Of a DNA stretch of 64,000 bases, positions 7,901 through 16,333 are shown in pieces (positions within the stretch are counted from its first letter, which is position 1; each line of letters starts with the position of its first letter). Location of the stretch: NCBI RefSeq assembly GCF_003627215.1, contig NZ_CP032677.1:4965501-5029500 (forward strand). The letters run 5' to 3'. A program made the position numbers and the translations under genes. This stretch comes from Pseudomonas sp. Leaf58. Its GTDB lineage: Bacteria; Pseudomonadota; Gammaproteobacteria; Pseudomonadales; Pseudomonadaceae. The notes under the pieces were generated by a model, which saw only the letters and a program-made list of their open reading frames with translations, had not been told where the DNA came from and did not search any database.

Positions 7901-9701
7901 CAACCTGATGTCTTTGCAGGCGCTGGACAGGGTCGAAATCGATTATTCCCGAGCAGCCACCGAATATCGCAAGCAGCACGGCCACGATGTGCCCGGCGAA
8001 TCCAGCGAAATGGCGGCCATTCGAGCAAGGCGGGACAGGCTGAGAGCGGAGCACGCCGACACAATAAGGGCCGCCAGTAAATTGTATGAAGAACGCGTGC
8101 CTTTGCTGCAATCGAATATCGAGCTTATCGACCTGCTGAAAACGCCCGCTCTGCAGCGATTCAGTACTGTCAATTACCAAGCGGAAATCGGCCTTTGGTA
8201 CGAGACGCTGATCACAAGCGATACCCAGCTCTACTCACGCTTGCTGTCGCAAGTCAGCTACGACGACATCAATGCACAGGCTGCGACCATTGTAAAACTG
8301 CCAGCCACCCCCGCTGAGCGCGATGCCTACACCGCCTATCGCACGCTTCGAGACAGCGGCCTGGCAGTTCATCGACGCATACTGGCTGTCAGCCAACGGC
8401 TCGATGACAACATCGCAATAGCGATGGAGGACCCTCGAATCGTGTACCCGAACAAAGCCAGTCACCTGAAGAACATCACCGAGTCGCGCCCCTACTCCAC
8501 GCTGATCGTGCATGCCCAGATCCTCACCGACCTGCAGGCGCTGACCCTGGACCGTGCACAGCTGACGGCGGATAGCATCGACAGCATGTACCAGGAGCAA
8601 CAGAACCTGCGCAACAAGGACATGCATCAAGCACTGCTCAGCCATGACGGCGTACTGCGCGCGGACGCCTCGGCGGACGATCAAATCGCCATTCTTGAGA
8701 ACAGCCTGCAACAGTACGTTACCAGCCTGGGTACAACCGAGTACTTGTTGGGCTTCAACCACCCAGCCTGGAACCACGAGTACCTGCGCGCCTTCGCCAA
8801 AGAGCTATCGGTTGTGAAACGTATGGCGGAGCGGGCGCTGGACAACGCCAACGCCCGCCGAGACGCTGAGCAACACGCCAACTGGCCCGCCGTCAGGCCG
8901 GCGCCTCCCGCCCGGCCACAAACCACGCCCCGCGCCAAGCTACGGGTGATCCGAACCACCCGGCACAAGACGCTGCTGGTTGATGAGGCGCTCAAGGACG
9001 GCAGGGCCGTGCAGTACGATCCCGTCGCCAGGCGGCCGATCGCAGAGTTTGAAGCACACGGCAGCACATGGGTCGAGCTACAGGCGCAACCTGGAGCCAG
9101 CCAGAAAGCCTTGCGCAGCCTGGGTACCCGCCTGGTTGCGGAAACGGACGCCGAAATTGCCCGTGCCAGGCTTTTCGACGACGCACCCAACAGCCTGACC
9201 GACGTTCTGGACCATCACATCGAGAAACTGGCCACGGTGGTGACCCAACTGGAACGCGAGTCCAGCCCGGCCCTTCTGGAAAACCTCAATAGCGCCATCA
9301 CGCGCCTGGAAACCGTCAAGCGCGAGCGGCTGAAAACCCTCTACCTCAGCACCCGTCATCCTGACAGCAAGGCGCTGCGCTTCCTGCTGGAGCAACAACT
9401 GGTCGAGATCAAGCAGACGGTCATCCGCCGCCAGCTGGGCCCGCATGACTTTCTGGACGTCTATACCCTCTACCGGACAGACGCGGCGAGCCGCGGGATA
9501 CTTTGGGAGGCTCACTTCCACTACACGCACCACGATAGCCTGGCCAAAGACTTTGCCAAGGGCCACTTGAAGTTCGCCACGGCCAAGACACGCGATGCAC
9601 AACTCGAAGATGCCCTTAGCCCGCAGGAACGACTCAAGGTCTACCGTGGCGACCTGAAATACGAACAGGTCAAGGACCTCATCCCGTTCCCCGCAGGCTA
9701 A
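4968..9701 (+). CDS. Large toxin-like protein of the Pseudomonas dermonecrotic-toxin/DUF6543 type, function unknown
   Basis: The 1577-residue protein has no signal peptide. It resembles the large Pseudomonas proteins usually annotated as dermonecrotic-toxin-domain proteins. Near residues 470-485 it has RQVDIGGTYPTYVKT, comparable to CRTLDIGGNYHDLL in the 1840-aa protein at 29463. A mildly hydrophobic stretch follows (about 705-770), then a small all-beta-looking segment (about 865-950, YKVDGQLYVKLDGAAYEV), then long helical regions with probable coiled coil (about 970-1090). The C-terminal 250 residues contain WEAHFHYTHHDS and a Lys/Arg-rich end. There is no LRR or NEL domain and I recognise no catalytic motif. 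ATG 4968 has GGAG upstream. It stands alone between phaI and the PHA-granule-region gene, with no immunity or secretion gene beside it. Assignment to the family is inference from pattern. Confidence 0.7.
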   Translation: MTDDAASSITTFKRLVSSSFSKRPTLRAVLAAQGFRALVDRYPMIAGNYPQLASLDGFSILHASSVPENARQSNLLDELLAQLLTGKPLQLAATDALSIAPPLVFRAQEQGANSARQPQINLDPLKLSSDFEHVLNSLPEAFVQAQISFWNGFDEYSDTSRLHGLALIIKAALLNNIPRQSLNAGDADILYAMLDGADKAVNICAVQVTFTEGDKTWHRLLPDLLLSSTQNSSQRVLWCKPSGIIRGFANLTAFAAALQAELAERYRFDRLFWAKQPLTEAPQAFQATQLLNSMLADLKRLSLAGVASVGAIERLFADACDPSRFFLDQPCQVPGLPDIGLPTWLKQADTKQRFEYHAALLDLAASQGQARGSTSLGDIEDIQRYTRRRLCEQLQLSHPDKTPYDPDQTFIIIHKVLASSMPGQPQSLYLREETLTALAISRLQPGEVITRIGEAHGQPHTGWLNIRHVETLIRQVDIGGTYPTYVKTQINAPQRKAERITQYAWEWRECLRFNVLKASIEGQLDEAACKTLLDFCAGAIDVFKRPRIAPLAFHSAPGSSASDRAHGMFLIELPSSQGWVLYRPFHTDESLLQFSSLDLLMDDVRCNPDLQQSVLDALDDSALAVYGNDGFNRPHLHAGLLSLAHLLSPETALTATVLENLRQPVKATFKAWPDSDLDSHLLDARVDTMLHLASQRSVSNAQLKWLLMQQAAWAIFNTVTLLWRGPLAGVTWLVLALSAAKDDIDTLANGSEDARIMAATDLLTNLAMLLANRGEAAVASPEGPSTLPFTEPAAPGLRLAEGAEPAQQHSWEETVHEQQHVHLGDVHWGNRQRLDNLPAERRQALRRLQARLSLQSHAPLSKGRLRGLYKVDGQLYVKLDGAAYEVQESWDGVRIVGPDTSKGDWVGLGGTDDGYHIVGRARVKGPWISRWNGEWSITLNLAGGSPVKTPDKVEYIRLTNRLLANEPPLKERDRMINSNLMSLQALDRVEIDYSRAATEYRKQHGHDVPGESSEMAAIRARRDRLRAEHADTIRAASKLYEERVPLLQSNIELIDLLKTPALQRFSTVNYQAEIGLWYETLITSDTQLYSRLLSQVSYDDINAQAATIVKLPATPAERDAYTAYRTLRDSGLAVHRRILAVSQRLDDNIAIAMEDPRIVYPNKASHLKNITESRPYSTLIVHAQILTDLQALTLDRAQLTADSIDSMYQEQQNLRNKDMHQALLSHDGVLRADASADDQIAILENSLQQYVTSLGTTEYLLGFNHPAWNHEYLRAFAKELSVVKRMAERALDNANARRDAEQHANWPAVRPAPPARPQTTPRAKLRVIRTTRHKTLLVDEALKDGRAVQYDPVARRPIAEFEAHGSTWVELQAQPGASQKALRSLGTRLVAETDAEIARARLFDDAPNSLTDVLDHHIEKLATVVTQLERESSPALLENLNSAITRLETVKRERLKTLYLSTRHPDSKALRFLLEQQLVEIKQTVIRRQLGPHDFLDVYTLYRTDAASRGILWEAHFHYTHHDSLAKDFAKGHLKFATAKTRDAQLEDALSPQERLKVYRGDLKYEQVKDLIPFPAG

Positions 9702-9714
9702 ACCTGCCGTGCCA

Positions 9715-9990
9715 TCAGGTCAGGGCTTTGTCCAGCGCCCGCTCGATCTCGCCCTTGATGGTACCGCTCATCACCGACAGCATCATGCCCAGCTTCAGCT
9801 CCACGCGGATGCTGTCCTCGCCAATGTGCACGCTGCCGTTGGCGCCGCTGCGCGCCACGTCGACGCGATCACCGTTCCAGGTGGCCTTGAGGTCGTATTC
9901 ACGGGTCAGCTTGTCCACCAGCGCTTCGGCCTTGGCGCGGGCGGCATCGCGGCCGAGGGAGTGTTTGCGTTCGACGCTGATCTGGGTCAT
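9715..9990 (-). CDS. Polyhydroxyalkanoic acid system family protein (PHA_gran_rgn)
   Basis: This 91-residue protein begins MTQISVERKHSLGRDAARAKAE and contains WNGDRVDVARSGANGSVHIGE and VELKLGMMLSVMSGTIKGEIERAL, the pattern of the small family repeatedly found near PHA genes and close to ubiE in pseudomonads. Its biochemical role is not known. The start at 9990 is preferred because the frame upstream is glycine/arginine-rich and reads as non-coding. It converges with the 1577-aa gene, leaving only 13 bases between the two stops. Confidence 0.85.
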   Translation of the reverse strand: MTQISVERKHSLGRDAARAKAEALVDKLTREYDLKATWNGDRVDVARSGANGSVHIGEDSIRVELKLGMMLSVMSGTIKGEIERALDKALT

Positions 9991-10114
9991 GCAGGCATTC
10001 CTGAAGATGTAGACATAATGGGCATTATGCCCGCCCCTGCCCCCTGGCACACCCCGCCAAGACAAATCCGCCCGTTCGCCCTAGAATGGCGGTAATTTTT
10101 TCCGGTGAAGCGAT

Positions 10115-10885
10115 ATGAACGACCAGCGCAAAGGCGACCACGCCGAACCCACCACCCATTTCGGCTACCAGGACGTCCCTGAAAGCCAGAAGGCGAAAAA
10201 AGTCGCCGAAGTGTTCCACTCGGTAGCGGCCAAGTACGACCTGATGAACGACGTGCTTTCCGGCGGCATGCACCGCCTGTGGAAGCGCTTTACCATCGAG
10301 CTGTCGGGTGTGCGCAGCGGCAACCGCGTGCTGGACATTGCCGGCGGTACCGGTGACCTGGCAGCGAAATTCTCGCGCCTGGTCGGCCCGACCGGGCAGG
10401 TGGTGCTGGCCGACATCAACGATTCGATGCTCAAGGTTGGCCGTGACCGCCTGCTGGACCGTGGTGTGGCCGGCAACATCGAGTTCGTCCAGGCCGATGC
10501 CGAAAAACTGCCGTTCCCGGACAACCACTTTGACTGCGTGACCATTGCATTCGGCCTGCGCAACGTCACCCACAAGGACGAAGCCATCCGTTCTATGCTG
10601 CGCGTGCTCAAGCCCGGTGGCCGGTTGTTGATCCTGGAGTTCTCCAAACCGACCAACAAGCTGATGTCCAAGGCCTACGATGCCTATTCGTTTGCCTTCA
10701 TGCCGCTGGCCGGCAAGCTGATCACCAACGACTCCGAAAGCTACCGTTACCTCGCCGAGTCGATCCGCATGCACCCCGACCAGGAAACCCTCAAGGCGAT
10801 GATGGTCGACGCCGGTTTCGACCGTGTCACCTACCACAACATGACCAGCGGCATCGTTGCCGTGCACCGGGGGATCAAGCCCTGA
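10115..10885 (+). CDS. ubiE: Ubiquinone/menaquinone C-methyltransferase UbiE
   Basis: This 256-residue class I SAM-dependent methyltransferase methylates the C2 position of the demethoxy-ubiquinol ring. The SAM-binding motif [11 protein letters not shown] lies near residues 72-82. The downstream family motifs are [20 protein letters not shown] and [12 protein letters not shown]. The 256-residue length is normal for gammaproteobacteria. It is the first gene of ubiE-ubiJ-ubiB, and its TGA shares its last base with the ubiJ ATG. Confidence 0.97.
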   Translation: MNDQRKGDHAEPTTHFGYQDVPESQKAKKVAEVFHSVAAKYDLMNDVLSGGMHRLWKRFTIELSGVRSGNRVLDIAGGTGDLAAKFSRLVGPTGQVVLADINDSMLKVGRDRLLDRGVAGNIEFVQADAEKLPFPDNHFDCVTIAFGLRNVTHKDEAIRSMLRVLKPGGRLLILEFSKPTNKLMSKAYDAYSFAFMPLAGKLITNDSESYRYLAESIRMHPDQETLKAMMVDAGFDRVTYHNMTSGIVAVHRGIKP

Positions 10886-11508
10886 TGCTGCTGGCCGGGT
10901 TGCTCGCCAGCGTCGAACATGGCCTGAACCGCGTCTTGCGCATGGACAGCACGGCCCTGCCGCGGCTGGCCGCGCTGGAAGGCAAGGTCATCGAGATCGA
11001 CTGCCGCCAACCGGCCTTGCAGGTGTTCATCCTGCCCGATGAAGAGGGCCTGATGCTCGCCGGCCACTGGCAAGGCGAGGTCGACTGCAGCCTGCGCGCC
11101 CCGGCCGGCAGCCTGGCGCAATTGGCCTTGGCCAAAGACAAGACCGCCGTGCTGCACAGCCCGCAGGTCGAACTGCACGGCGACAGTGCCGTGTTGCTCG
11201 ACCTGTTCGGCGTGCTGCAAGACCTGGAGCTGGACTGGGAGCACGAGTTGCAACGCTGGCTTGGCCCGGTCGCCACGGCGATGATTGCCGGCCATATCCG
11301 CCTGCGCGCACGCTGGACCCGCCAGGGCCTGGCGCGCTTCAGTCAGAACCTGTCCGAATACCTGGCCGAAGAGTCTCGTACCTTGGTCGGCAAACGCGAA
11401 GCCGAAGCCGCCTTCAGTGAACTCGACGCGCTCAAGCTCGATACAGAACGCCTCGAGGCGCGCCTCAAGCGCCTCTCCCGCCCCCTTGATACCAGCGATA
11501 ACGCATGA
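10885..11508 (+). CDS. ubiJ: Ubiquinone biosynthesis accessory factor UbiJ (SCP2 domain)
   Basis: This 207-residue protein has an N-terminal SCP2-type lipid-binding domain (about residues 15-115; [18 protein letters not shown] and [14 protein letters not shown]) and a C-terminal helical part ending in a coiled coil ([21 protein letters not shown]). UbiJ is a non-catalytic subunit of the soluble Ubi complex, where it binds ubiquinone precursors. It overlaps ubiE by one base (TGATG) and ubiB by four (ATGA), so the three genes should be translationally coupled. Confidence 0.93.
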   Translation: MLLAGLLASVEHGLNRVLRMDSTALPRLAALEGKVIEIDCRQPALQVFILPDEEGLMLAGHWQGEVDCSLRAPAGSLAQLALAKDKTAVLHSPQVELHGDSAVLLDLFGVLQDLELDWEHELQRWLGPVATAMIAGHIRLRARWTRQGLARFSQNLSEYLAEESRTLVGKREAEAAFSELDALKLDTERLEARLKRLSRPLDTSDNA

Positions 11509-13124
11509 AGCTGCTCGCCGTCCGCCGTCTTTTTCGCATCCAACGTGTGGTGATCCGCTACCGTCTCGATGACTTGCTGTTCGACCTGCCGCTGCCCTGG
11601 TGGCTGATGAGCCTGCGCCTGCTGATGCCGTGGCGCTGGCTGCCGCGCAAGCCGTCCGAGCTCAGCCGCGGCGCGCGCCTGCGCCTGGCCCTGCAGGACC
11701 TGGGGCCGATCTTCATCAAGTTCGGCCAGTTGCTGTCCACCCGTCGCGACCTGCTGCCCAACGACATCGCCGATGAGTTGATGCTGCTGCAGGACCGTGT
11801 GCCGCCATTCGACCCCAAGCAGGCCGTGGCGCTGATCGAGGCACAGCTGGGCGCCCCGGTGGCGCAACTGTTCAGCCGCTTCGACGTCGAGCCGCTGGCC
11901 TCGGCCTCGGTGGCGCAGGTGCATGCCGCACGCCTGAAAACGGGCGAAGAGGTGGTGGTCAAGGTAGTGCGCCCAGGCCTGAAACCGGTAATTGCCCAGG
12001 ACCTGGCCTGGCTGTTCCTGATCGCCAAGGGCGCTGAACGCGCGTCGGCCGACGCCCGCCGCCTGCACCCGGTGGAAATCGTCGGCGACTACGAAAAAAC
12101 CATCTACGACGAGCTCGACCTGCTGCGCGAAGCGGCCAACGCCAGCCAGCTGCGGCGCAACTTCGAAGGCTCCGAGCTGATGTACGTGCCCCAGGTTTAC
12201 TGGGACCTGTGCCGCCCCAAGGTGCTGGTGATGGAACGCATCTACGGCGTGCCAGTGACCGACATGGCCACCCTGGCCGACCAGCGCACCGACATGAAGC
12301 TGCTGGCCGAACGTGGCGTGGAGGTGTTTTTCACCCAGGTGTTCCGCGATAGCTTCTTCCACGCCGACATGCACCCGGGCAACATCTTCGTCAGCACGGT
12401 CAAACCCTGGAGCCCGCAGTACATTGCCATCGACTGCGGTATCGTCGGCAGCCTCACCGCCGAAGACCAAGACTACCTGGCGCGCAACCTGATTGCCTTC
12501 TTCAAGCGTGACTACCGTCGCGTCGCCCAGTTGCACATCGACTCGGGCTGGGTGCCTGCCCACACCAAGGTCAACGAATTCGAAGCGGCGATCCGCACGG
12601 TGTGCGAGCCGATCTTCGAAAAACCGTTAAAGGATATTTCCTTCGGCCAGGTGCTGATGCGCTTGTTCCAGACCGCCCGGCGCTTCAACATGGAAGTGCA
12701 GCCGCAACTGGTCCTGCTGCAGAAGACGCTGCTGAATATCGAAGGCCTAGGCCGTCAGCTTTATCCTGACCTGGACCTGTGGAGCACGGCCAAGCCCTAC
12801 CTCGAACGCTGGATGCGCGAACGCTATAGCCCCAAGGCCATGTTCGGCAACCTGCACAGCCAGGTGGAGCAACTACCGCACCTGGCCGGCATGACCCGCG
12901 ACCTGCTCGAGCGCCTGTCACAGCCGCATCTGCACGACCCGCAACTGCCGGAGCGCCGCCGCCAAGGCGACCGTTGGGCACTACGCCTGCTGGGTGCTGG
13001 CCTGCTCGGGGGGGGCGCGGTACTGGCCGCGGGCGCCGCTGAAGCCGCCAGCCTGGCCGCCCCTGCCGCTTGGCCGGCCTGGCTGATGCTGGCCGCAGGC
13101 CTTTACCTGATCGTGCGCCAATAG
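11505..13124 (+). CDS. ubiB: UbiB, ADCK/ABC1-type atypical kinase-like protein for ubiquinone synthesis
   Basis: The 539-residue protein belongs to the UbiB/COQ8 family, whose ATPase activity supports the ubiquinone biosynthetic complex. The family's KxGQ motif is present in [13 protein letters not shown]. The alanine-rich nucleotide loop reads [12 protein letters not shown], the catalytic-loop equivalent HADMHPGN, and the metal-binding site AIDCGIVG. Two hydrophobic helices at the C-terminus (about 490-538) anchor it in the membrane. A run of eight G at about 13008-13015 encodes part of the glycine-rich start of the first helix. Confidence 0.97.
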   Translation: MKLLAVRRLFRIQRVVIRYRLDDLLFDLPLPWWLMSLRLLMPWRWLPRKPSELSRGARLRLALQDLGPIFIKFGQLLSTRRDLLPNDIADELMLLQDRVPPFDPKQAVALIEAQLGAPVAQLFSRFDVEPLASASVAQVHAARLKTGEEVVVKVVRPGLKPVIAQDLAWLFLIAKGAERASADARRLHPVEIVGDYEKTIYDELDLLREAANASQLRRNFEGSELMYVPQVYWDLCRPKVLVMERIYGVPVTDMATLADQRTDMKLLAERGVEVFFTQVFRDSFFHADMHPGNIFVSTVKPWSPQYIAIDCGIVGSLTAEDQDYLARNLIAFFKRDYRRVAQLHIDSGWVPAHTKVNEFEAAIRTVCEPIFEKPLKDISFGQVLMRLFQTARRFNMEVQPQLVLLQKTLLNIEGLGRQLYPDLDLWSTAKPYLERWMRERYSPKAMFGNLHSQVEQLPHLAGMTRDLLERLSQPHLHDPQLPERRRQGDRWALRLLGAGLLGGGAVLAAGAAEAASLAAPAAWPAWLMLAAGLYLIVRQ

Positions 13125-13196
13125 CCAGCCGCGCCCGTGGCTGGCACACTAGCGTAAAGGGCCCGGCACAGGAGCGGGCCCGCTTGGGAGTCAACG

Positions 13197-13589
13197 ATGA
13201 AAGACTGGCTGGACGAGATCAAGTGGAACAGCGATGGCCTGGTACCGGCGATCGCCCAGGACCACAAGACCGGACGCGTGCTGATGATGGCCTGGATGAA
13301 CCGCGAATCGCTGGCCCTGACCGCCACCGAGCAACGTGCCATCTACTGGTCGCGTTCGCGTGGCAAGCTATGGCGCAAGGGCGAGGAGTCTGGGCATGTG
13401 CAAAAGCTGCATGAAATGCGCCTGGACTGCGATGCCGACGTGATCATCCTGATGGTTGAGCAACTGGGCCATATCGCCTGCCATACCGGCCGTGAAAGCT
13501 GCTTCTACCGCGTCTACGAAGGCGGCCAGTGGAAAACCGTCGACCCGGTCCTGAAGGACCCGGATGCCATCTACAGCGCAGGACACTGA
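13197..13589 (+). CDS. hisI: Phosphoribosyl-AMP cyclohydrolase
   Basis: This 130-residue protein catalyses the third step of histidine biosynthesis, opening the adenine ring of phosphoribosyl-AMP. Family features are [32 protein letters not shown] and the metal-binding [12 protein letters not shown] with [11 protein letters not shown]. It is the stand-alone form; the HisE activity is encoded by the next gene, which starts one base after this stop. ATG 13197 follows a purine-rich GGGAG. Confidence 0.97.
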   Translation: MKDWLDEIKWNSDGLVPAIAQDHKTGRVLMMAWMNRESLALTATEQRAIYWSRSRGKLWRKGEESGHVQKLHEMRLDCDADVIILMVEQLGHIACHTGRESCFYRVYEGGQWKTVDPVLKDPDAIYSAGH

Positions 13590-13590
13590 C

Positions 13591-13926
13591 ATGAGCGACA
13601 CCCTCGACCGCCTGGCCGAAGTGCTTGAAGAACGCAAGCAAGCGGCCCCCGACAGCTCCTACGTGGCCAGCCTGTACCACAAGGGCCTGAACAAAATCCT
13701 CGAAAAACTCGGCGAAGAGTCGATCGAGACGATCATTGCCGCCAAAGATGCTGCCGTGAGCAAAGATTGCAGCGATGTCATCTATGAAACTGCCGACCTG
13801 TGGTTTCATAGCTTGGTGATGCTTAGCGCGCTGGGCCAGCATCCGCAAGCAGTGCTGGATGAACTGGACCGCCGCTTCGGCCTGTCCGGGCATGATGAGA
13901 AGGCCGCACGCCAGCCATCTGCCTGA
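13591..13926 (+). CDS. hisE: Phosphoribosyl-ATP pyrophosphatase
   Basis: This 111-residue MazG-like pyrophosphatase catalyses the second step of histidine biosynthesis. The acidic helix motif [16 protein letters not shown] and the partner [16 protein letters not shown] carry the Mg-binding glutamates and aspartate. The start at 13591 ([16 protein letters not shown]) is one base after hisI, so translation is probably coupled. Confidence 0.96.
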   Translation: MSDTLDRLAEVLEERKQAAPDSSYVASLYHKGLNKILEKLGEESIETIIAAKDAAVSKDCSDVIYETADLWFHSLVMLSALGQHPQAVLDELDRRFGLSGHDEKAARQPSA

Positions 13927-13950
13927 TGTATTTTCTGGCGCGCCGCGCGC

Positions 13951-14040
13951 CCTGTGGGAGCGGGCTTGCCCGCGAAGAATGTGACGCGGTGCAAGGCACC
14001 GGCTGTGCCGGTGTTCGCAGGCCCGCCCGCCCCCACAGGG
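13951..14040. repeat. Inverted pair of REP elements between hisE and tatA
   Basis: One copy runs 13951-13978 (GGGAGCGGGCTTGCCCGCGA). A more divergent inverted copy lies at 14011-14040 (TTCGCAGGCCCGCCCGCC then CCCACAGG). The intervening GGCACCGGCTGTGCCGG forms a separate small hairpin. The block separates the his genes from the tat genes. Confidence 0.8.
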
Positions 14041-14089
14041 GCCGCGCCGCCGGAACGATTTGCTGAACACACAATTTCAGGAGTACGCA

Positions 14090-14362
14090 ATGGGTATCTT
14101 TGACTGGAAACACTGGATCGTCCTGCTGGTCGTCGTGGTCCTGGTGTTCGGCACCAAGAAGCTGAAAAACTTCGGCAGCGACCTGGGCGAGTCGATCAAG
14201 GGCTTCCGCAAGGCCATGAACGAAGAAGAGAACAAGCCGGCCGAGCAAACTCCGCCACCGGCCCAGCCTGCGCCGCCGGTGCAAAACACTGCGCAGCCGC
14301 AGCAAGGCCACACCATCGAAGGGCAGGCCCAGCCTGTCCAAGAGCCGCAGCGGAAAGACTGA
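14090..14362 (+). CDS. tatA: Twin-arginine translocase subunit TatA
   Basis: The 90-residue protein starts [20 protein letters not shown], a short N-terminal membrane helix, followed by the FGTKK hinge and an amphipathic helix ([18 protein letters not shown]). The tail is rich in Pro and Gln. TatA oligomers form the conduit for folded proteins. ATG 14090 is chosen for the CAGGAG nine bases upstream. tatA, tatB and tatC are tightly spaced. Confidence 0.96.
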   Translation: MGIFDWKHWIVLLVVVVLVFGTKKLKNFGSDLGESIKGFRKAMNEEENKPAEQTPPPAQPAPPVQNTAQPQQGHTIEGQAQPVQEPQRKD

Positions 14363-14365
14363 CCC

Positions 14366-14743
14366 ATGTTCGGCATCAGTTTCAGCGAGCTGCTGCTCGT
14401 AGGCCTGGTCGCCCTGCTGGTGCTCGGCCCCGAGCGCCTGCCGGGTGCTGCGCGCACGGCAGGCCTGTGGATTGGCCGGCTCAAGCGCAGCTTCAACAGC
14501 ATCAAGATGGAAGTGGAGCGCGAAATCGGCGCCGATGACATCCGCCGCCAGCTGCACAATGAGCACATCCTGCAGATGGAAGAGCAAGCCAAGCGCATCC
14601 TTAACCCGATGGCACCACCGGCGCAGCCGCCTGTAACCACGGCCAGTGTGCAGCCACCCGTCGGGCTCGAAGCCAGGCCAGTCGAAACACCGGCCGCCCC
14701 AGCCACGCCTTCTGAAGCGCCTCAACCGCCGCGAGCCCCATGA
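14366..14743 (+). CDS. tatB: Twin-arginine translocase subunit TatB
   Basis: This 125-residue protein has the TatB start [20 protein letters not shown], followed by [11 protein letters not shown] and a long amphipathic helix ([23 protein letters not shown]). The glutamate at residue 8, which is typical of TatB, is present. The C-terminal 40 residues are Pro/Ala-rich. It forms the twin-arginine signal receptor with TatC. It starts three bases after tatA and overlaps tatC by four. Confidence 0.96.
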   Translation: MFGISFSELLLVGLVALLVLGPERLPGAARTAGLWIGRLKRSFNSIKMEVEREIGADDIRRQLHNEHILQMEEQAKRILNPMAPPAQPPVTTASVQPPVGLEARPVETPAAPATPSEAPQPPRAP

Positions 14744-15528
14744 GCGAAAACCCGGAACATGACCAGCCGATGCCGCTGGTATCGCACCTGACCGAACTGC
14801 GCACCCGCCTGTTGCGTTGCGTTGCCGTCATTTTCCTGATCTTTGCCGGGCTGTTCTCCTTCGCCCAGCAGATCTACACCCTGGTCTCCGCGCCGCTGCG
14901 CGAGCACTTGCCGGCCAATGCGACGATGATCGCCACCGACGTGGCCTCACCGTTCCTCACGCCGTTCAAGCTGACCATGATCGTGTCGCTGTTCCTGGCC
15001 ATTCCGTTCATCCTCCAGCAAATCTGGGGCTTCGTTGCGCCTGGGCTGTACCGCCATGAAAAGCGCATCGCCATTCCATTGCTGGTGTCGAGCATCTTGC
15101 TGTTCTATGCCGGCATGGCGTTCGCCTATTTCCTAGTGTTTCCGCTGATGTTCAGCTTCTTCGCCGCCGCCACCCCAGAAGGCGTGTCGATGATGACCGA
15201 CATCGCCAGTTACCTCGACTTCGTGATGACGCTGTTCTTCGCCTTCGGCGTAGCCTTTGAAATCCCGGTGGCGGTGGTATTGCTGGTATGGATCGGCGTA
15301 GTCGACGTGAAGTACCTGAAGAAGGTTCGCCCTTACGTCATCATCGGCTGCTTCGTGGTCGGCATGATCCTCACCCCGCCGGACATCTTCTCCCAGACCC
15401 TCCTCGCCGTTCCTATGTGGCTGTTGTTCGAGATTGGAGTGCTGTGCGGCAGCCTGATCCGCAAGCGCAGTGCCCACGATGAAACCGCCGACGACCACAA
15501 CGACCAGCCACCAGCGACCCAACCGTGA
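14740..15528 (+). CDS. tatC: Twin-arginine translocase subunit TatC
   Basis: This 262-residue integral membrane protein has the expected six helices. The N-terminal cytoplasmic [13 protein letters not shown] motif binds the twin-arginine signal. The periplasmic loop [13 protein letters not shown] and the downstream [13 protein letters not shown] are typical. The tail is His/Asp-rich. It overlaps tatB (ATGA) and rsmE by four bases. Confidence 0.97.
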   Translation: MSENPEHDQPMPLVSHLTELRTRLLRCVAVIFLIFAGLFSFAQQIYTLVSAPLREHLPANATMIATDVASPFLTPFKLTMIVSLFLAIPFILQQIWGFVAPGLYRHEKRIAIPLLVSSILLFYAGMAFAYFLVFPLMFSFFAAATPEGVSMMTDIASYLDFVMTLFFAFGVAFEIPVAVVLLVWIGVVDVKYLKKVRPYVIIGCFVVGMILTPPDIFSQTLLAVPMWLLFEIGVLCGSLIRKRSAHDETADDHNDQPPATQP

Positions 15529-16232
15529 ACCTGTTGCTCCTTGAAGAGGCCGACTTCGTCTCGGCCGACCGCGTCGTTCTCACTGACCGGCGTTTTACCC
15601 ACATGCAGGAAATCCACCGCGTGCTGGTCGGCGACAACTTGCGCGTGGGCCGCATCAACGGCCTGATGGGCAAGGCCACGGTGCTGCGCCTGGACAAGCA
15701 CGAAGCCGAACTGCAAGTCGCCTTCGACCAGCAGCCACCGGCCAAGTTGCCGCTGACCCTGGTGCTGGCGGTGCCGCGGCCAAAAATGCTGCGTCGGCTG
15801 TTCCAGACCGTGGCCACCCTGGGGGTGCCGCGGTTGATCCTGCTGAACAGCTACAAGGTTGAGAAGAGCTTCTGGCAAACGCCATTCCTGCACCCCGACA
15901 GCGTGCGCGATAACCTCATCCTTGGGCTGGAGCAGGCGCGCGACACGGTGCTGCCCGAGGTGCTCATCGAAAAGCGCTTCAAGCCTTTCGTCGAAGACCG
16001 CCTGCCCGCCATAGCTGCAGGCACGCTGGGCCTGGTAGGCCACCCCGGCCCCTACCCCGCCTGCCCGCGCGCTGTGCAGCAGCCCGTGACCCTGGCCATT
16101 GGCCCCGAGGGCGGCTGGATCCCCTACGAAGTTGACCTGCTGGGCAAGGCAGGCCTGGCGCCAGTGCAGCTGGGCGAGCGCATCCTGCGGGTGGAGACGG
16201 CGGTAACGGCGCTGCTTTCGCGTATTTTCTGA
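15525..16232 (+). CDS. rsmE: 16S rRNA (uracil-1498-N3)-methyltransferase RsmE
   Basis: This 235-residue SPOUT-class methyltransferase has an N-terminal PUA-like RNA-binding part (about residues 1-70) and the C-terminal knot with [17 protein letters not shown] and [17 protein letters not shown], which bind SAM. It methylates U1498 of 16S rRNA. The four-base overlap with tatC suggests co-transcription, although the functions are unrelated. Confidence 0.95.
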   Translation: MNLLLLEEADFVSADRVVLTDRRFTHMQEIHRVLVGDNLRVGRINGLMGKATVLRLDKHEAELQVAFDQQPPAKLPLTLVLAVPRPKMLRRLFQTVATLGVPRLILLNSYKVEKSFWQTPFLHPDSVRDNLILGLEQARDTVLPEVLIEKRFKPFVEDRLPAIAAGTLGLVGHPGPYPACPRAVQQPVTLAIGPEGGWIPYEVDLLGKAGLAPVQLGERILRVETAVTALLSRIF

Positions 16233-16255
16233 CCTTAACGCCGCCTTTTTTGCCA

Positions 16256-16282
16256 TCAAGTTTCCCGCCCCCAGGCCGATGG
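16256..16282 (+). promoter_or_regulatory. FliA (sigma-28) type promoter for the first chemoreceptor gene
   Basis: TCAAGTTT (16256-16263), eleven bases, then GCCGATGG (16275-16282) matches the flagellar sigma factor layout TAAAGTTT-N11-GCCGATAA almost perfectly. It ends about 50 bases before the start codon. This would tie the receptor to motility gene expression. Confidence 0.75.
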
Positions 16283-16333
16283 CCTTGGCAACACAACAGC
16301 TAATTGTGCTGCCAAGTCGCCGGGGAGTCGTAC

